Source of the DNA: JAKOWB01 sp038363005
GTDB lineage: Bacteria; Pseudomonadota; Alphaproteobacteria; Kiloniellales; JACOMY01
DNA length: 64,000 bases
Assembly (NCBI GenBank): GCA_038363005.1
Contig: JBBQBI010000006.1
Location: 62,001-126,000 of the forward strand
Direction: 5' to 3'
Part shown: piece by piece, positions 51,985-60,402 of the stretch
Layout: each line of letters starts with the position of its first letter
How positions within the stretch are numbered: position 1 is the first letter of the stretch
Program-made: the position numbers and the translations under genes
The notes under the pieces: generated by a model
What the model was told of the DNA's origin: nothing
Database searches by the model: none
The model's input: the letters and a program-made list of their open reading frames with translations, nothing else

Positions 51985-53016
51985 TCAATCCAGCACCGCG
52001 GCAGGCCGCGGCGTCAAACCGCTGGTGCGTGGCTTGAACCGCAACAGCTGCTCAACATGCAGAATACGCCGATTGTAGGCCTGTTTCTGCACCTTGTAGC
52101 CAGTCGCCTGGAGCGACGCGCGGAAACTTTCAACCAGTCGGTAGTCACGGGCGCCGAAGGTTGCCTCCAGAGCGGCGCCATGACGTTGCAGCCAAAGAGC
52201 GGCGGCCCCTGCCACCTGGGCGGCGGCATAGGAGGTGCCGTCATAGGGCGGCGGCTCGTCACCGGCTTCGCCGCTGAAGATGTAGTCCTCCGCTCCGTTC
52301 TTCAGCACCGAGTTCGCGCGAAAGACATTCACGGCGAAGGCAAAGCTGTCGACGAAGAGCCTCACGTCACTCCCCTCATAGGCCGTATAAACGGTGTGCG
52401 AGCGTGTCACGCCGCCGGCGCCGATCGTGCGGAAGTAGCGGCCGGGCCAGGTGACTCGCTGTATGATTTGTCCACAAGCGGCGACCACGATCACGCCCCG
52501 CTCATAGGCGGCATCGATGGCCTGCGCCACGCTCGGGTCAGGACGTAGAGGCAGCCCCAGCGAGATCGAGATGACGCGAATACGCGGCTCCTCCAGGGCG
52601 CGCAGGATTGCCGCCCCGAGGGGCTTGGTGCGCTCCGGCCTGAGCTTGAAGATCGGCGACGAGGTAACCCGGAAGGGAACGACGCGGCAACCGGGAATAG
52701 CCCCCTTTAGCCGCGGGTGGTTGCCCACCATGACGCTCAGAGTTCGGGTGCCGTGCCCGGGATAGTCGAAGGCCTCTTCGCGGCGCAGCGGATCACGCCC
52801 ATCCGGCTTGGCAGTTTCCAGAAGGTCGGAGCCGTGGGCGGCGAGCAGATTGGCAGGCACTGCGCCCCCCGGCTCCTGGAAGCACCTGTGCGGCGTGTAG
52901 CCGGTGTCCATCTGGGCTACCCAGAGATCCTGATTCGCCTGCAAATCCACAAGCGCCGCACGCGCTTCGATCTGACCCAACTTCGGTGAGTAGTCGGCCT
53001 TCGTTACCGCTGGCAT
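51985..53016 (-). CDS. S8 subtilisin-like serine protease without signal peptide
   Basis: A 343-residue subtilase. The catalytic triad is visible: Asp in WVAQMDTGYTPH, His in FDYPGHGTRTLS and Ser in YDGTSYAAAQVAGAAAL. The usual Asn of the oxyanion hole is less clear (AACGQIIQRVTWPGRY). There is no signal peptide or propeptide, so it is cytosolic or exported by another route. GGAGG before the ATG at 53016 supports this start over 53127. It lies alone, with codon use less GC-rich than its neighbours. The substrate is unknown. Confidence 0.87.
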   Translation of the reverse strand: MPAVTKADYSPKLGQIEARAALVDLQANQDLWVAQMDTGYTPHRCFQEPGGAVPANLLAAHGSDLLETAKPDGRDPLRREEAFDYPGHGTRTLSVMVGNHPRLKGAIPGCRVVPFRVTSSPIFKLRPERTKPLGAAILRALEEPRIRVISISLGLPLRPDPSVAQAIDAAYERGVIVVAACGQIIQRVTWPGRYFRTIGAGGVTRSHTVYTAYEGSDVRLFVDSFAFAVNVFRANSVLKNGAEDYIFSGEAGDEPPPYDGTSYAAAQVAGAAALWLQRHGAALEATFGARDYRLVESFRASLQATGYKVQKQAYNRRILHVEQLLRFKPRTSGLTPRPAAVLD

Positions 53017-53153
53017 AGCGCACCTCCGGCAGGGATGCTCAATCTCACCATAGGATGCGGCTCTTGGTGTATGGACGTCCATTGATTGTTTCGAAATGAT
53101 GGCTGGCGGACACGCTTGACCAGACAATCCAGACGTTCGACAAAAGTGCGGTC

Positions 53154-54065
53154 ATGATCACGCTCGCCATCGTCGTCGCCGTCTTCCTGCTGTCCAACGC
53201 CTACATCATTTTCCGTGGGCGGGTGCGGCACGGCTTCGGGCGCGCCGTGGTGGACCACGCCACCTTCCTGGCGCCCTTCAACGTGCTGTTCTACGTCTTC
53301 TCCAGGGTCGGGCGGCGCAGTTACCTGGCGGTCGATGACATTCCGGCGCTGACCAAGCTCAGGTCCAACTGGCAGCCGCTGCTGGCCGAGGCCGAGAAGG
53401 TCTTCGCCGAGGTGCTGCCCAGCCCGGTCGATCCGAAGTACGACCTGGCCTTCCACTCCTTCATGAAGCGCGGCTGGAACCGCTTCTATCTCTGCTGGTA
53501 TGGCAAGCCGCTGCCCTCGGCGCAGCGCCATGCGCCGGAGAGCGTGAAGCTGCTGCGCGACCTGCCGGAGATCCGCGGCGCCATGTTCGCCCTGCTGCCG
53601 CCGGGGGCCAAGCTGGGGCGCCACCACGATCCCCATGCCGGCGCGCTGCGCTATCACCTCGGCCTCAAGACGCCAAATGACGATGCCTGCTGGATCAAGG
53701 TCGACGGCGAGCCCTATTCCTGGCGCGACGGCCAGGACGTGCTGTTCGACGAGACCTTCATCCACGAGGCGGCGAACCAGACCGACCAGCGCCGCATCAT
53801 CCTGTTCGCCGACGTGCGCCGGCCGCTGCGGCCCAGGTTCCTGGAGAAGGTGGCCTATGGCGCCGAGAAGCTGCTGCTGACGCAGACTGCCTCGATCAAT
53901 ACCGAGGAGGATCGCATCGGCAGCCTGAACACCGTCTTCCCGGCCTTCTGGTACTTCCGCCGCTTCATGAAGCGCTTCAAGCAGAAGAGCCGCACCGGCT
54001 ATCTGGTCTGGAAGTACTTCGCGCTCTCCAGCCTTGCCGGCCTGATCGTCTGGGCCTCGCTATGA
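53154..54065 (+). CDS. lpxO: Aspartyl/asparaginyl beta-hydroxylase family (LpxO-like) dioxygenase
   Basis: A 303-residue Fe(II)/2-oxoglutarate dioxygenase. An N-terminal membrane helix (MITLAIVVAVFLLSNAYIIF) anchors it. The iron ligands are in LGRHHDPHAGALRYHLGL and FDETFIHEAANQTDQ. In LpxO this enzyme hydroxylates the secondary acyl chain of lipid A. The symbol is by similarity of layout; other membrane lipid or peptide substrates are possible. Its stop overlaps the start of the aspartase gene by 4 bases, which is an unusual pairing. Confidence 0.8.
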   Translation: MITLAIVVAVFLLSNAYIIFRGRVRHGFGRAVVDHATFLAPFNVLFYVFSRVGRRSYLAVDDIPALTKLRSNWQPLLAEAEKVFAEVLPSPVDPKYDLAFHSFMKRGWNRFYLCWYGKPLPSAQRHAPESVKLLRDLPEIRGAMFALLPPGAKLGRHHDPHAGALRYHLGLKTPNDDACWIKVDGEPYSWRDGQDVLFDETFIHEAANQTDQRRIILFADVRRPLRPRFLEKVAYGAEKLLLTQTASINTEEDRIGSLNTVFPAFWYFRRFMKRFKQKSRTGYLVWKYFALSSLAGLIVWASL

Positions 54066-55453
54066 CCGCCAGGGTGGAGCGCGACTCGCTGGGCGAGCGC
54101 GCCATCCCGGACGGCGCGCTGTGGGGTATCCACACGCTGCGCGGCCTGGAGAACTTTCCCTTCAGCGGCCGCCGCCTGGCCGACGAGCCAGAGCTGCTGG
54201 AGGCGCTGGTGCAGGTGAAGCGCGCCGCGGCCGAGGCCAACCGCGCCACCGGCGCGCTGACCGCCGAACAGAGCGTGGCGATCTTCGCCGCCTGCGACGC
54301 CGTGTTGGCGGGTCAGCACCGCGAGCAGTTCGTCGTCGATCCGCTGGAGTCTTCCGGCGGCACCTCGATCAACATGAACGTCAACGAGGTGCTGGCCAAC
54401 CTGGCGCTGCGGCAGCTCGGCCGGGCACCTGGCGACTACGCGGCACTCGATCCCATCGACCATGTCAACGCCGCGCAGTCGACCAACGACGCGCTGCCGA
54501 CCGCGCTGGTCCTGGCCGCGCGGCGCCTGGCCGCCGACGGCGTGGCGGCGCTGAACGCGCTGGCCGCGGCACTGGAGGAGCGCGCGCTGGCGCTGGCTGC
54601 GGTGCCGCACCTGGGGCGCACCTGCCTGATGGACGCGCAACCCATGACCCTGGGCGGCCTGTTCGGCGGCTACGCGGCGCTGAGCCGCCGTCTGGCGCGC
54701 GAGCTGGCGGGCCGCGCCGATGCCCTGACCGGCGTGGCGCTGGGCGGCACGGCGGTGGGTGCCGGCTGGGGCACGCGGCCGGGCTATCGCGCCGCCGCGG
54801 TCACCGCGCTGCGCCGTCTGACCGGACTGCCCTTGACGGTGGCCTCCGATCCCTTCGACGCCCTGGCCAACGCCGACGGCCTGGCGCGCCTGATGGCCGA
54901 GGCCTCGACCGCGGCGGACGCGCTGGCCAAGCTGGGCCAGGACCTGACCTTGCTGGCCAGCGGGCCGGCCGGCGGCTTCGGCGAGCTCACGCTGCCGGCG
55001 CTACAGGCTGGCAGCTCGATGATGCCGGGCAAGGTCAATCCCGTCATGCCCATGGCGCTGGTGCAGCTCTCTGTCCAACTCGCCGGCCACCAGGCGGCGG
55101 TGGCGCGCGCCGCGACTCTGGGGCAACTCGCCATCAACGCCTACGAGCCGGTGATGACGGTGAACCTGCTGGGCGCGCTGCGCCTGCTAGCGCGCGTGGT
55201 GGCGCAGGTGGCGGACAAGGGCATCCCCGGCATCGGCGCCGACGGCGAACGCTCGCGCGCCAACCTGCTGGCCTCCCCCGCGCTGGCCGTGCTGCTGCAG
55301 CCACGCCTGGGCTATGGCGCCACCGCCGCGCTGGTGAAGCGCGCCGCCGCCGCCGGCCGCCCGCTGGGCGAGACAGCGGTCGCCGAGGGCCTGCTGTCCG
55401 AGGGCGAGATCGCCGCGCTGCTGGAGGGCTTGGCGGGGCAGAAGCCCGGATAA
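54062..55453 (+). CDS. aspA: Aspartase/fumarase class II family ammonia-lyase
   Basis: A 463-residue enzyme. The family signature is GSSMMPGKVNPVMP (mobile loop with catalytic Ser), with NMNVNEVLANLA and VNAAQSTNDALPT in the expected positions. It resembles aspartate ammonia-lyase, which converts aspartate to fumarate and ammonia. The sequence is more Ala/Leu-rich than E. coli AspA, so the substrate could differ. It starts inside the lpxO-like stop (ATGA). Confidence 0.83.
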   Translation: MTARVERDSLGERAIPDGALWGIHTLRGLENFPFSGRRLADEPELLEALVQVKRAAAEANRATGALTAEQSVAIFAACDAVLAGQHREQFVVDPLESSGGTSINMNVNEVLANLALRQLGRAPGDYAALDPIDHVNAAQSTNDALPTALVLAARRLAADGVAALNALAAALEERALALAAVPHLGRTCLMDAQPMTLGGLFGGYAALSRRLARELAGRADALTGVALGGTAVGAGWGTRPGYRAAAVTALRRLTGLPLTVASDPFDALANADGLARLMAEASTAADALAKLGQDLTLLASGPAGGFGELTLPALQAGSSMMPGKVNPVMPMALVQLSVQLAGHQAAVARAATLGQLAINAYEPVMTVNLLGALRLLARVVAQVADKGIPGIGADGERSRANLLASPALAVLLQPRLGYGATAALVKRAAAAGRPLGETAVAEGLLSEGEIAALLEGLAGQKPG

Positions 55454-55460
55454 GGATTTT

Positions 55461-55495
55461 CAATAGTAGCATCTATGGTGTTTATGCTACTATTG
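55461..55495. promoter_or_regulatory. Perfect 12-bp inverted repeat upstream of AbrB-like gene
   Basis: CAATAGTAGCAT (55461-55472) and ATGCTACTATTG (55484-55495) are perfect arms around 11 bases. The right arm ends 3 bases before the ATG at 55499. AbrB/MazE-type antitoxins bind such dyads to repress their own operons. There is no U-tract, so it is not a typical terminator. Confidence 0.6.
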
Positions 55496-55498
55496 CGA

Positions 55499-55675
55499 AT
55501 GACCACTTCACAGCGAACTTTTGTCGCTCGCCTGGTCGCCGTCGGCGATGATGTCGCGCTGCTCTTCCCCGATGAAATGCTGAGCGAGTGGGGCGTGAAG
55601 GAAGGTGACGACTTTCATCTCGTCCGAACGCCACAGGGATTCGCGCTCTACCGCGATCTACCGCCAGCCGACTGA
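55499..55675 (+). CDS. AbrB/MazE-like DNA-binding protein, orphan antitoxin-like
   Basis: A 58-residue protein (TFVARLVAVGDDVALLFPDE, then LSEWGVKEGDDFHLVRTPQG) of the SpoVT/AbrB swapped-hairpin type. Such proteins are usually antitoxins, but no toxin frame is visible after it: the next 133 bases are non-coding up to the FAD oxidoreductase start. The ATG at 55499 lies directly after the inverted repeat; 55475 would put the start within it. Confidence 0.75.
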   Translation: MTTSQRTFVARLVAVGDDVALLFPDEMLSEWGVKEGDDFHLVRTPQGFALYRDLPPAD

Positions 55676-55808
55676 CCCCCTGTCGATTGTGGAGCGGCGC
55701 CCGTCGGAATCGGAGCGGACGGGCCCTGCCCTACGCCCTATTGCTGCCGGGTCGCGCCCAGCGGATGGCCTGCACGAGGCCGTCGCGGCGCAGAAGGAGT
55801 TCCATCCC

Positions 55809-57152
55809 ATGGCGATGCCAACCAAGGTCAAGTACCTCATCATCGGCGCCGGTATCCACGGCCTCTCTACCGCCTGGCACCTGGCGGCCAAGCTGGAGGC
55901 CCAGGGCAAGGGCGGCGGCAAGGACATCCTGGTGGTCGACAAGACCGCCATCGGCGCCGGCGCCTCGGGCATCGCCTGCGGCGTGGTGCGCAACAACTAC
56001 TTCCAGCCGGCGATGCGCGAGCTGATGGCGCAGTGCGTCGAGGTGTGGGAGAGCGACAAGGAGGCCTTCTCCTATCACCCGGTCGGCTACATGCAGATCA
56101 GCCCCGAGGTGATGCACCAGGACGTGGCCTCGATCTACGCGCAGCAGAAGACCATCGGCTACGACTCTACCTTCATCGAGGGCGAGGCGGACTCGATGAA
56201 GTACATGAAGGGCCTGTTCGACGACTGGCAGGCCAAGGGCATCACCTCCGTCCTGCACGAGAAGAAGGGCGGCTACGCCAACAACCTGAAGTCCATCTAT
56301 GGCCTGGCGAAGAAGGCCGAGGACCTGGGCGTGCGCATCATGACCGGCGTGGCGGTCACCGGCTTCGAGCTGGGCCACAACACCGGCGCGGTCGCCGCGG
56401 TGCTGACCGACAAGGGCCGGATCGAGTGCGACCAGGTGGTGGTCGGCGTCGGCCCCTGGGTCAGCAAGGTCTGGGACATGCTGGAGCTGCCCAAGGCGGT
56501 CGACATCAAGGGCCGCGACGGCAAGCTGCACCAGGACGTGCCGATGTGGCGCTACTGGTGCCTAGAGGAAGGCACCCTGGGCGTCGACCCGGGCTTCCTG
56601 AAGACCAACGAGGGCAAGATGCCGCCGGTGATCCACGTCGACACCGACGCGCCGCTGATGAGCGACGTCGACGGCTCACTGATCACCGACAAGCTGTGGG
56701 GCATCTACTACAAGCCAGACTTCAACTTCGGCGGGATCCAGGGCGGCGCCATGCCCTACGTCGTCGAGACGCCGGTCGACAAGGTGGCGATCGATCCCTA
56801 TGGCCCGGAGAGCCCGGACTTCATTGTCGGCGACGACTTCGCCCACATGTGGACCTCGGCGCTGGCCTTCTGCCACAAGCGCTTCGAGGGCCAGGGCATC
56901 CACTGGAAGAAGGAGGCTTCGGGCGGCCTGGGCTGCTTCACGCCCGACAGCTTCCCGGTGTTCGACACCTTCCGCGAGAACGTCCATATCATCGCCGACA
57001 GCAACCACGGCTATAAGATGATCGGCGTCGGCAAGCTGGTGGCCGACGAGGTGCTGGGCCACAAGTCCCGCCTGCTGGAGCCCTTCCGCCTGTCGCGTTA
57101 CGCCGAGGGCAAGCTGCACCCGGTCAGCCACTCGCCCTTCCCCTGGAGCTGA
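55809..57152 (+). CDS. DAO-family FAD-dependent oxidoreductase
   Basis: A 447-residue flavoprotein. The dinucleotide fold is VKYLIIGAGIHGLSTAWHLA, followed by VVDKTAIGAGASGIACGVVR, a SoxB-like stretch. Later blocks are FTPDSFPVFDTFRENVHI and IADSNHGYKMIGVGKLVAD. It is a stand-alone relative of sarcosine oxidase beta with no partner subunits nearby. It should oxidise a primary or N-methylated amine. AAGGAG lies 9 bases before the ATG. A strong terminator follows at 57179. Confidence 0.85.
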   Translation: MAMPTKVKYLIIGAGIHGLSTAWHLAAKLEAQGKGGGKDILVVDKTAIGAGASGIACGVVRNNYFQPAMRELMAQCVEVWESDKEAFSYHPVGYMQISPEVMHQDVASIYAQQKTIGYDSTFIEGEADSMKYMKGLFDDWQAKGITSVLHEKKGGYANNLKSIYGLAKKAEDLGVRIMTGVAVTGFELGHNTGAVAAVLTDKGRIECDQVVVGVGPWVSKVWDMLELPKAVDIKGRDGKLHQDVPMWRYWCLEEGTLGVDPGFLKTNEGKMPPVIHVDTDAPLMSDVDGSLITDKLWGIYYKPDFNFGGIQGGAMPYVVETPVDKVAIDPYGPESPDFIVGDDFAHMWTSALAFCHKRFEGQGIHWKKEASGGLGCFTPDSFPVFDTFRENVHIIADSNHGYKMIGVGKLVADEVLGHKSRLLEPFRLSRYAEGKLHPVSHSPFPWS

Positions 57153-57178
57153 TCCGCCATCCGATCAGCTCCACTTCG

Positions 57179-57215
57179 ACGGGCGGTCGCCACGAGGCGC
57201 CGCCCGTTTTCTTTT
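57179..57215. terminator. Rho-independent terminator shared by convergent genes
   Basis: ACGGGCGG and CCGCCCGT arms around 13 bases are followed by TTTCTTTT. It lies between the oxidoreductase stop (57152) and the rsgA stop (57224). Confidence 0.85.
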
Positions 57216-57223
57216 GGTGGCGC

Positions 57224-58258
57224 CTACTCCTCGTAAAGTCTGAGATAGCTGTCGTAGCGCGCGGCGGAGATGCTGCCGGCCTCGGCCGCGGCGCGCACGC
57301 CGCAGCCGGGCTCGCTGCGGTGCGTGCAGTCGCGGTAGCGGCAGTCGCCGGCGAAGGCGGCGAACTCGCTGAAGTAGTCACGCAGTTCGCTGGGCTCGAT
57401 GGCCCAGAGGCCCCAGGAGCGGATGCCCGGCGTATCGAACAGGTAGGTCTCGGCGTCCAGATGATGCGCCTGTGCCGCGGTCGTGGTGTGACGACCGCGG
57501 TTGGACTTCTCGCCGACCGCGCCGACGGTCGCGGTGGCGGCGCCCAGCAGCGCGTTGACCAGCGAGGACTTGCCGACACCGCTGTGGCCAACCAGCACGC
57601 TGTTCTTGCCTTGCAGCGCGGCGCGCAGCTGGTCCAGCCCCGTACCGTTATGCGCCGAGGCCATCACCACTGGCACGCCCAGCCCGGCATAGATCGCCAG
57701 CTCCGGCGGCGGCTCGCCCAGCTCGCACTTGTTGAGGCAGATCAGCGGCTGGATGCCGCCGTGCTGCGCCATGATGAGGAAGCGGTCGATGAGACGCGGG
57801 TGGAACGGCGGGTCGGCAAGCGCCGCCACCACCACCGCCAGGTCCAGGTTGGCCGCCAACGCGTGCTCCTTGGCATCGCCGCCTGACTGGCGGGTGCGGT
57901 CGGAGCGCTTGCGCGACAGGTGATTGCGCCGCGGCAGGCGCTCGATGACGGTGCTTTCGGGCGCGTCCAGCCGCACCCGGTCGCCGATCGCCAGCGCGCC
58001 GGCGAACTCGCGCGCCAGCCGCGGCGGCACGGAGCACTGCAGGCGCCGCTCGCCTTGCACCACCCAGCACTGTCCGCCGGCCAATTCCGCCACCATCCAG
58101 GAATCAACAGGCCAGGCGCCGGTGTCGCCGGCCGCGGCGAGCGAGGCCTCCTGCGCCACCAGTACCCGCGCCTGCTTGCGCTGCTCGCGCTCGCGCAGCA
58201 CCCGTGGGCTCGCCCGCTTGTCCTTGCGGGAGCCGCCGTCCTTCTCGCGATTTGCCAT
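57224..58258 (-). CDS. rsgA: Ribosome small subunit-dependent GTPase A
   Basis: A 344-residue circularly permuted GTPase. The G4 motif (CLNKCEL) comes before the G1 motif (VGHSGVGKSSLVNALLG) and the G3 motif (FDTPGIRSWGL). An N-terminal OB fold covers residues 40-110 and a zinc site follows near the C-terminus (GDCRYRDCTHRSEPGCGV). It assists late maturation of the 30S subunit. The start at 58258 is chosen because the longer frame adds a Cys-rich stretch absent from the family. Confidence 0.95.
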   Translation of the reverse strand: MANREKDGGSRKDKRASPRVLREREQRKQARVLVAQEASLAAAGDTGAWPVDSWMVAELAGGQCWVVQGERRLQCSVPPRLAREFAGALAIGDRVRLDAPESTVIERLPRRNHLSRKRSDRTRQSGGDAKEHALAANLDLAVVVAALADPPFHPRLIDRFLIMAQHGGIQPLICLNKCELGEPPPELAIYAGLGVPVVMASAHNGTGLDQLRAALQGKNSVLVGHSGVGKSSLVNALLGAATATVGAVGEKSNRGRHTTTAAQAHHLDAETYLFDTPGIRSWGLWAIEPSELRDYFSEFAAFAGDCRYRDCTHRSEPGCGVRAAAEAGSISAARYDSYLRLYEE

Positions 58259-58436
58259 GCAGCACCATAACGCAGCGCAAAGGTTTTCGGCGCGGAATGC
58301 GGCTATGGCGCCGCAATTAGGGCTCTTTGGCCCCTCCCTTCGAGGGCGTAGCACAGCGCAACCCGTCTCGCAGAAGCGGCCGCAAGCACTCTCACGGAAT
58401 TTCCGCTACACTCCTCGCCTCATTCAGGAGCCCCCC

Positions 58437-59099
58437 ATGACCCTGCTTGCTCACCAGACCGACGTGCGCTTCCCCTCCATCGCCAAGGGCGAGGCCAAGG
58501 TGCATCGCGTGCCGCTGGTCGAGGCTACGGCCGAGAGCCTCAGGGGCTTCGGCGAGGTCGTGCCGGACTTTGCCAGCGCCAAGGTCATCATGACGCCCTG
58601 GCCGTTGCAGGGCTGGCGCCCCATGTCGCCCGGCGTCAACGGCAACGAGGCGGGCGAGACCGCCGGCGCCTTTTCCATGTGGGCCGAGGGCGGCGTGCTG
58701 TTCGGCCGCAACGAGGCGGTGAAGCGGGCCTACATCATCGGCTGGTTCGACGACCCCGCCACGGCGGCGCAGGACCGGGAGCCGCCGGCGCGCGACAAGC
58801 TCTACATCTACCAGGCCAACTACCACCCCGATGGCGGGCAGATCTGGTGCCCGCGCGACGCCACGCCCTTCGTCGCCGTGCTGGCCAAGGCCGGTGACGA
58901 CATCCGGCCGGAAAGCTTCGTCGCCTTTCGCTGCGACGGCAGCTTCGGCATCCAGATCCTGCCCGGCGTCTGGCACCAGCCGGCCGCCCCGGTCGGCCCG
59001 CGCATGACGATCGACAACAAGCAAGGCAAGGTGCACGCCTGCGTCGACTTCGACTCGCTGGTAGAGTTCGGCACCTACCTGGAAGTGCCGGTGGTGTGA
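58437..59099 (+). CDS. Ureidoglycolate lyase (AllA)-like protein
   Basis: A 220-residue protein of the AllA-like cupin fold. LVEATAESLRGFGEVV near the start and FGIQILPGVWHQPAAPVGPR near the end match the AllA pattern, in which the final His and Trp lie at the active site. AllA splits ureidoglycolate to glyoxylate and urea in allantoin degradation. No other allantoin gene is here, so the substrate is open. AGGAG lies 6 bases before the ATG. Its stop is followed 11 bases later by the NUDIX gene start. Confidence 0.75.
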   Translation: MTLLAHQTDVRFPSIAKGEAKVHRVPLVEATAESLRGFGEVVPDFASAKVIMTPWPLQGWRPMSPGVNGNEAGETAGAFSMWAEGGVLFGRNEAVKRAYIIGWFDDPATAAQDREPPARDKLYIYQANYHPDGGQIWCPRDATPFVAVLAKAGDDIRPESFVAFRCDGSFGIQILPGVWHQPAAPVGPRMTIDNKQGKVHACVDFDSLVEFGTYLEVPVV

Positions 59100-59110
59100 G
59101 AGACGCGGTG

Positions 59111-59509
59111 ATGCGAGGGGATATCGCCGAGGCAGGAGCAATCGCGTTCCGCGAAGGTCCCTCAGGCGAAATCGAATATCTGCTGGTGACGGCCAAGAAC
59201 AACCCGACTGTCTGGATCTTTCCCAAAGGTCACATCGAAAGGGGGGAGACTGCCGAGCAAGGGGCCCTCAGAGAACTACGGGAAGAAGGCGGCGTTGAGG
59301 GCGAGGTGGTGCGCCTCGTCGGATCTGTTCGCCTGCAGCGACCAACTCAAACGAACTTGCTTGTCACCTTCTTTCTGGTGCGCGCCACTGGCACCATTGA
59401 GTCGTCAGAAGAGCGCGCAAGCGTATGGCTGCGCTTTGCTCTGACACTGGAGCGCCTGACCTTTCCAGAGTCGCGAGACCTGCTGCTCAAGGCTGTCGGG
59501 GAGTCATAG
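59111..59509 (+). CDS. NUDIX hydrolase
   Basis: A 132-residue hydrolase. The NUDIX box spans GHIERGETAEQGALRELREE and the following GGV, matching Gx5Ex7REUxEExGU exactly. It cleaves a nucleoside diphosphate linked to another moiety; it resembles diadenosine or diphosphoinositol polyphosphate hydrolases in its short size. A GTG at 59096, which overlaps the stop of the AllA-like gene, is an alternative start that would couple the two. Codon use is less GC-rich than its neighbours. Confidence 0.88.
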   Translation: MRGDIAEAGAIAFREGPSGEIEYLLVTAKNNPTVWIFPKGHIERGETAEQGALRELREEGGVEGEVVRLVGSVRLQRPTQTNLLVTFFLVRATGTIESSEERASVWLRFALTLERLTFPESRDLLLKAVGES

Positions 59510-59561
59510 CGCCAAGCGTTGTGCTATAGCTTGGACGATCATCCGTTCCTCGCAGCGAGCA

Positions 59562-60401
59562 ATGATGAATACCACCGCCCTCTTTGCCGAGCAGCTCGTC
59601 ATTGGCGTGCTTGCGTTACTGGCGTTTGGGATACTCGTTGATCCCACTCTGCTGGCGAGTCTATCCGGCACGATGTGGGGCGGAATCGCCCTCGTTGTCC
59701 CGCTGGCCTATGTCGTTGGCATCGTCTACGACCGCGTCGCCGACAGCATCCTGCAGAGCTTTGAGGCCCATCACCGACTTTGGATCGTTTACAAGGGCAA
59801 GAAAGTCATCAACGAGCAGGGAGATGTTTTCCCCGAGAACGAAATCCGTATGCGGTTGTTCGAATCTGCCGGCGCCTCGAGCTATGCAGACTACCTTAGG
59901 AGCCGGCTGCGCCTGGTACGCGCGCTTGCTACGCTGTTGCCCGCGATGACCGTCGCTGGCTTCCTGATCAATCATCCGGAGCTGGCAGCGACGGACTGGT
60001 GTCTCAGTCTGCGCGGCGCAACCATGGGCATCTATGTCGCGCTCATCGGTAGTAAGATGCTCGGGCTGGAGTGCCACCGGCCTCCCCGCACGAACGGCGC
60101 ATCGGAGGCGCATTCAAGTCATTTCAAACGCCTGTTTTCGCCCTCGCTACCAAAGCAGGGGCCGATCCCCCACCGCCTTTCTGCCTGGCGCTTCGCATTC
60201 AAAATAGATGCTGTGGTAGCAGCTGCCTTCGTGCTGCAGATCGGGTTGTTTGCTGGATTGCTGCTGGCCCACGGCCACGCCGAGCAACTCGGCTGGGCGC
60301 TCGCTGGCACGCTGGCAACGCTGATCGCCACATGGAGTTGGTGGCGGATCGCTGGCACCTATTGTTCCTTCCTCTTGGACTGGCGCAACAATACCAAGTG
60401 A
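59562..60401 (+). CDS. Hypothetical multi-pass membrane protein
   Basis: A 279-residue protein with about six membrane segments (LVIGVLALLAFGILVDPTLL, MWGGIALVVPLAYVVGIVYD, LLPAMTVAGFLI, GIYVALIGSKMLGL, VVAAAFVLQIGLFAGLLLAH, TLATLIATWSWWRIAG). A soluble charged loop lies between the second and third (about residues 70-118). I do not recognise the family. Its lower GC content and unusual codon use compared with its neighbours suggest acquisition from elsewhere, possibly together with the NUDIX gene before it. Confidence 0.65.
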   Translation: MMNTTALFAEQLVIGVLALLAFGILVDPTLLASLSGTMWGGIALVVPLAYVVGIVYDRVADSILQSFEAHHRLWIVYKGKKVINEQGDVFPENEIRMRLFESAGASSYADYLRSRLRLVRALATLLPAMTVAGFLINHPELAATDWCLSLRGATMGIYVALIGSKMLGLECHRPPRTNGASEAHSSHFKRLFSPSLPKQGPIPHRLSAWRFAFKIDAVVAAAFVLQIGLFAGLLLAHGHAEQLGWALAGTLATLIATWSWWRIAGTYCSFLLDWRNNTK

Positions 60402-60402
60402 C

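Noticed and set aside
55676..55808. A toxin partner for the AbrB-like protein
   Set aside because: No frame of suitable length with a ribosome site is visible in these 133 bases; the longer frame beginning at 55605 is the oxidoreductase extended upstream.
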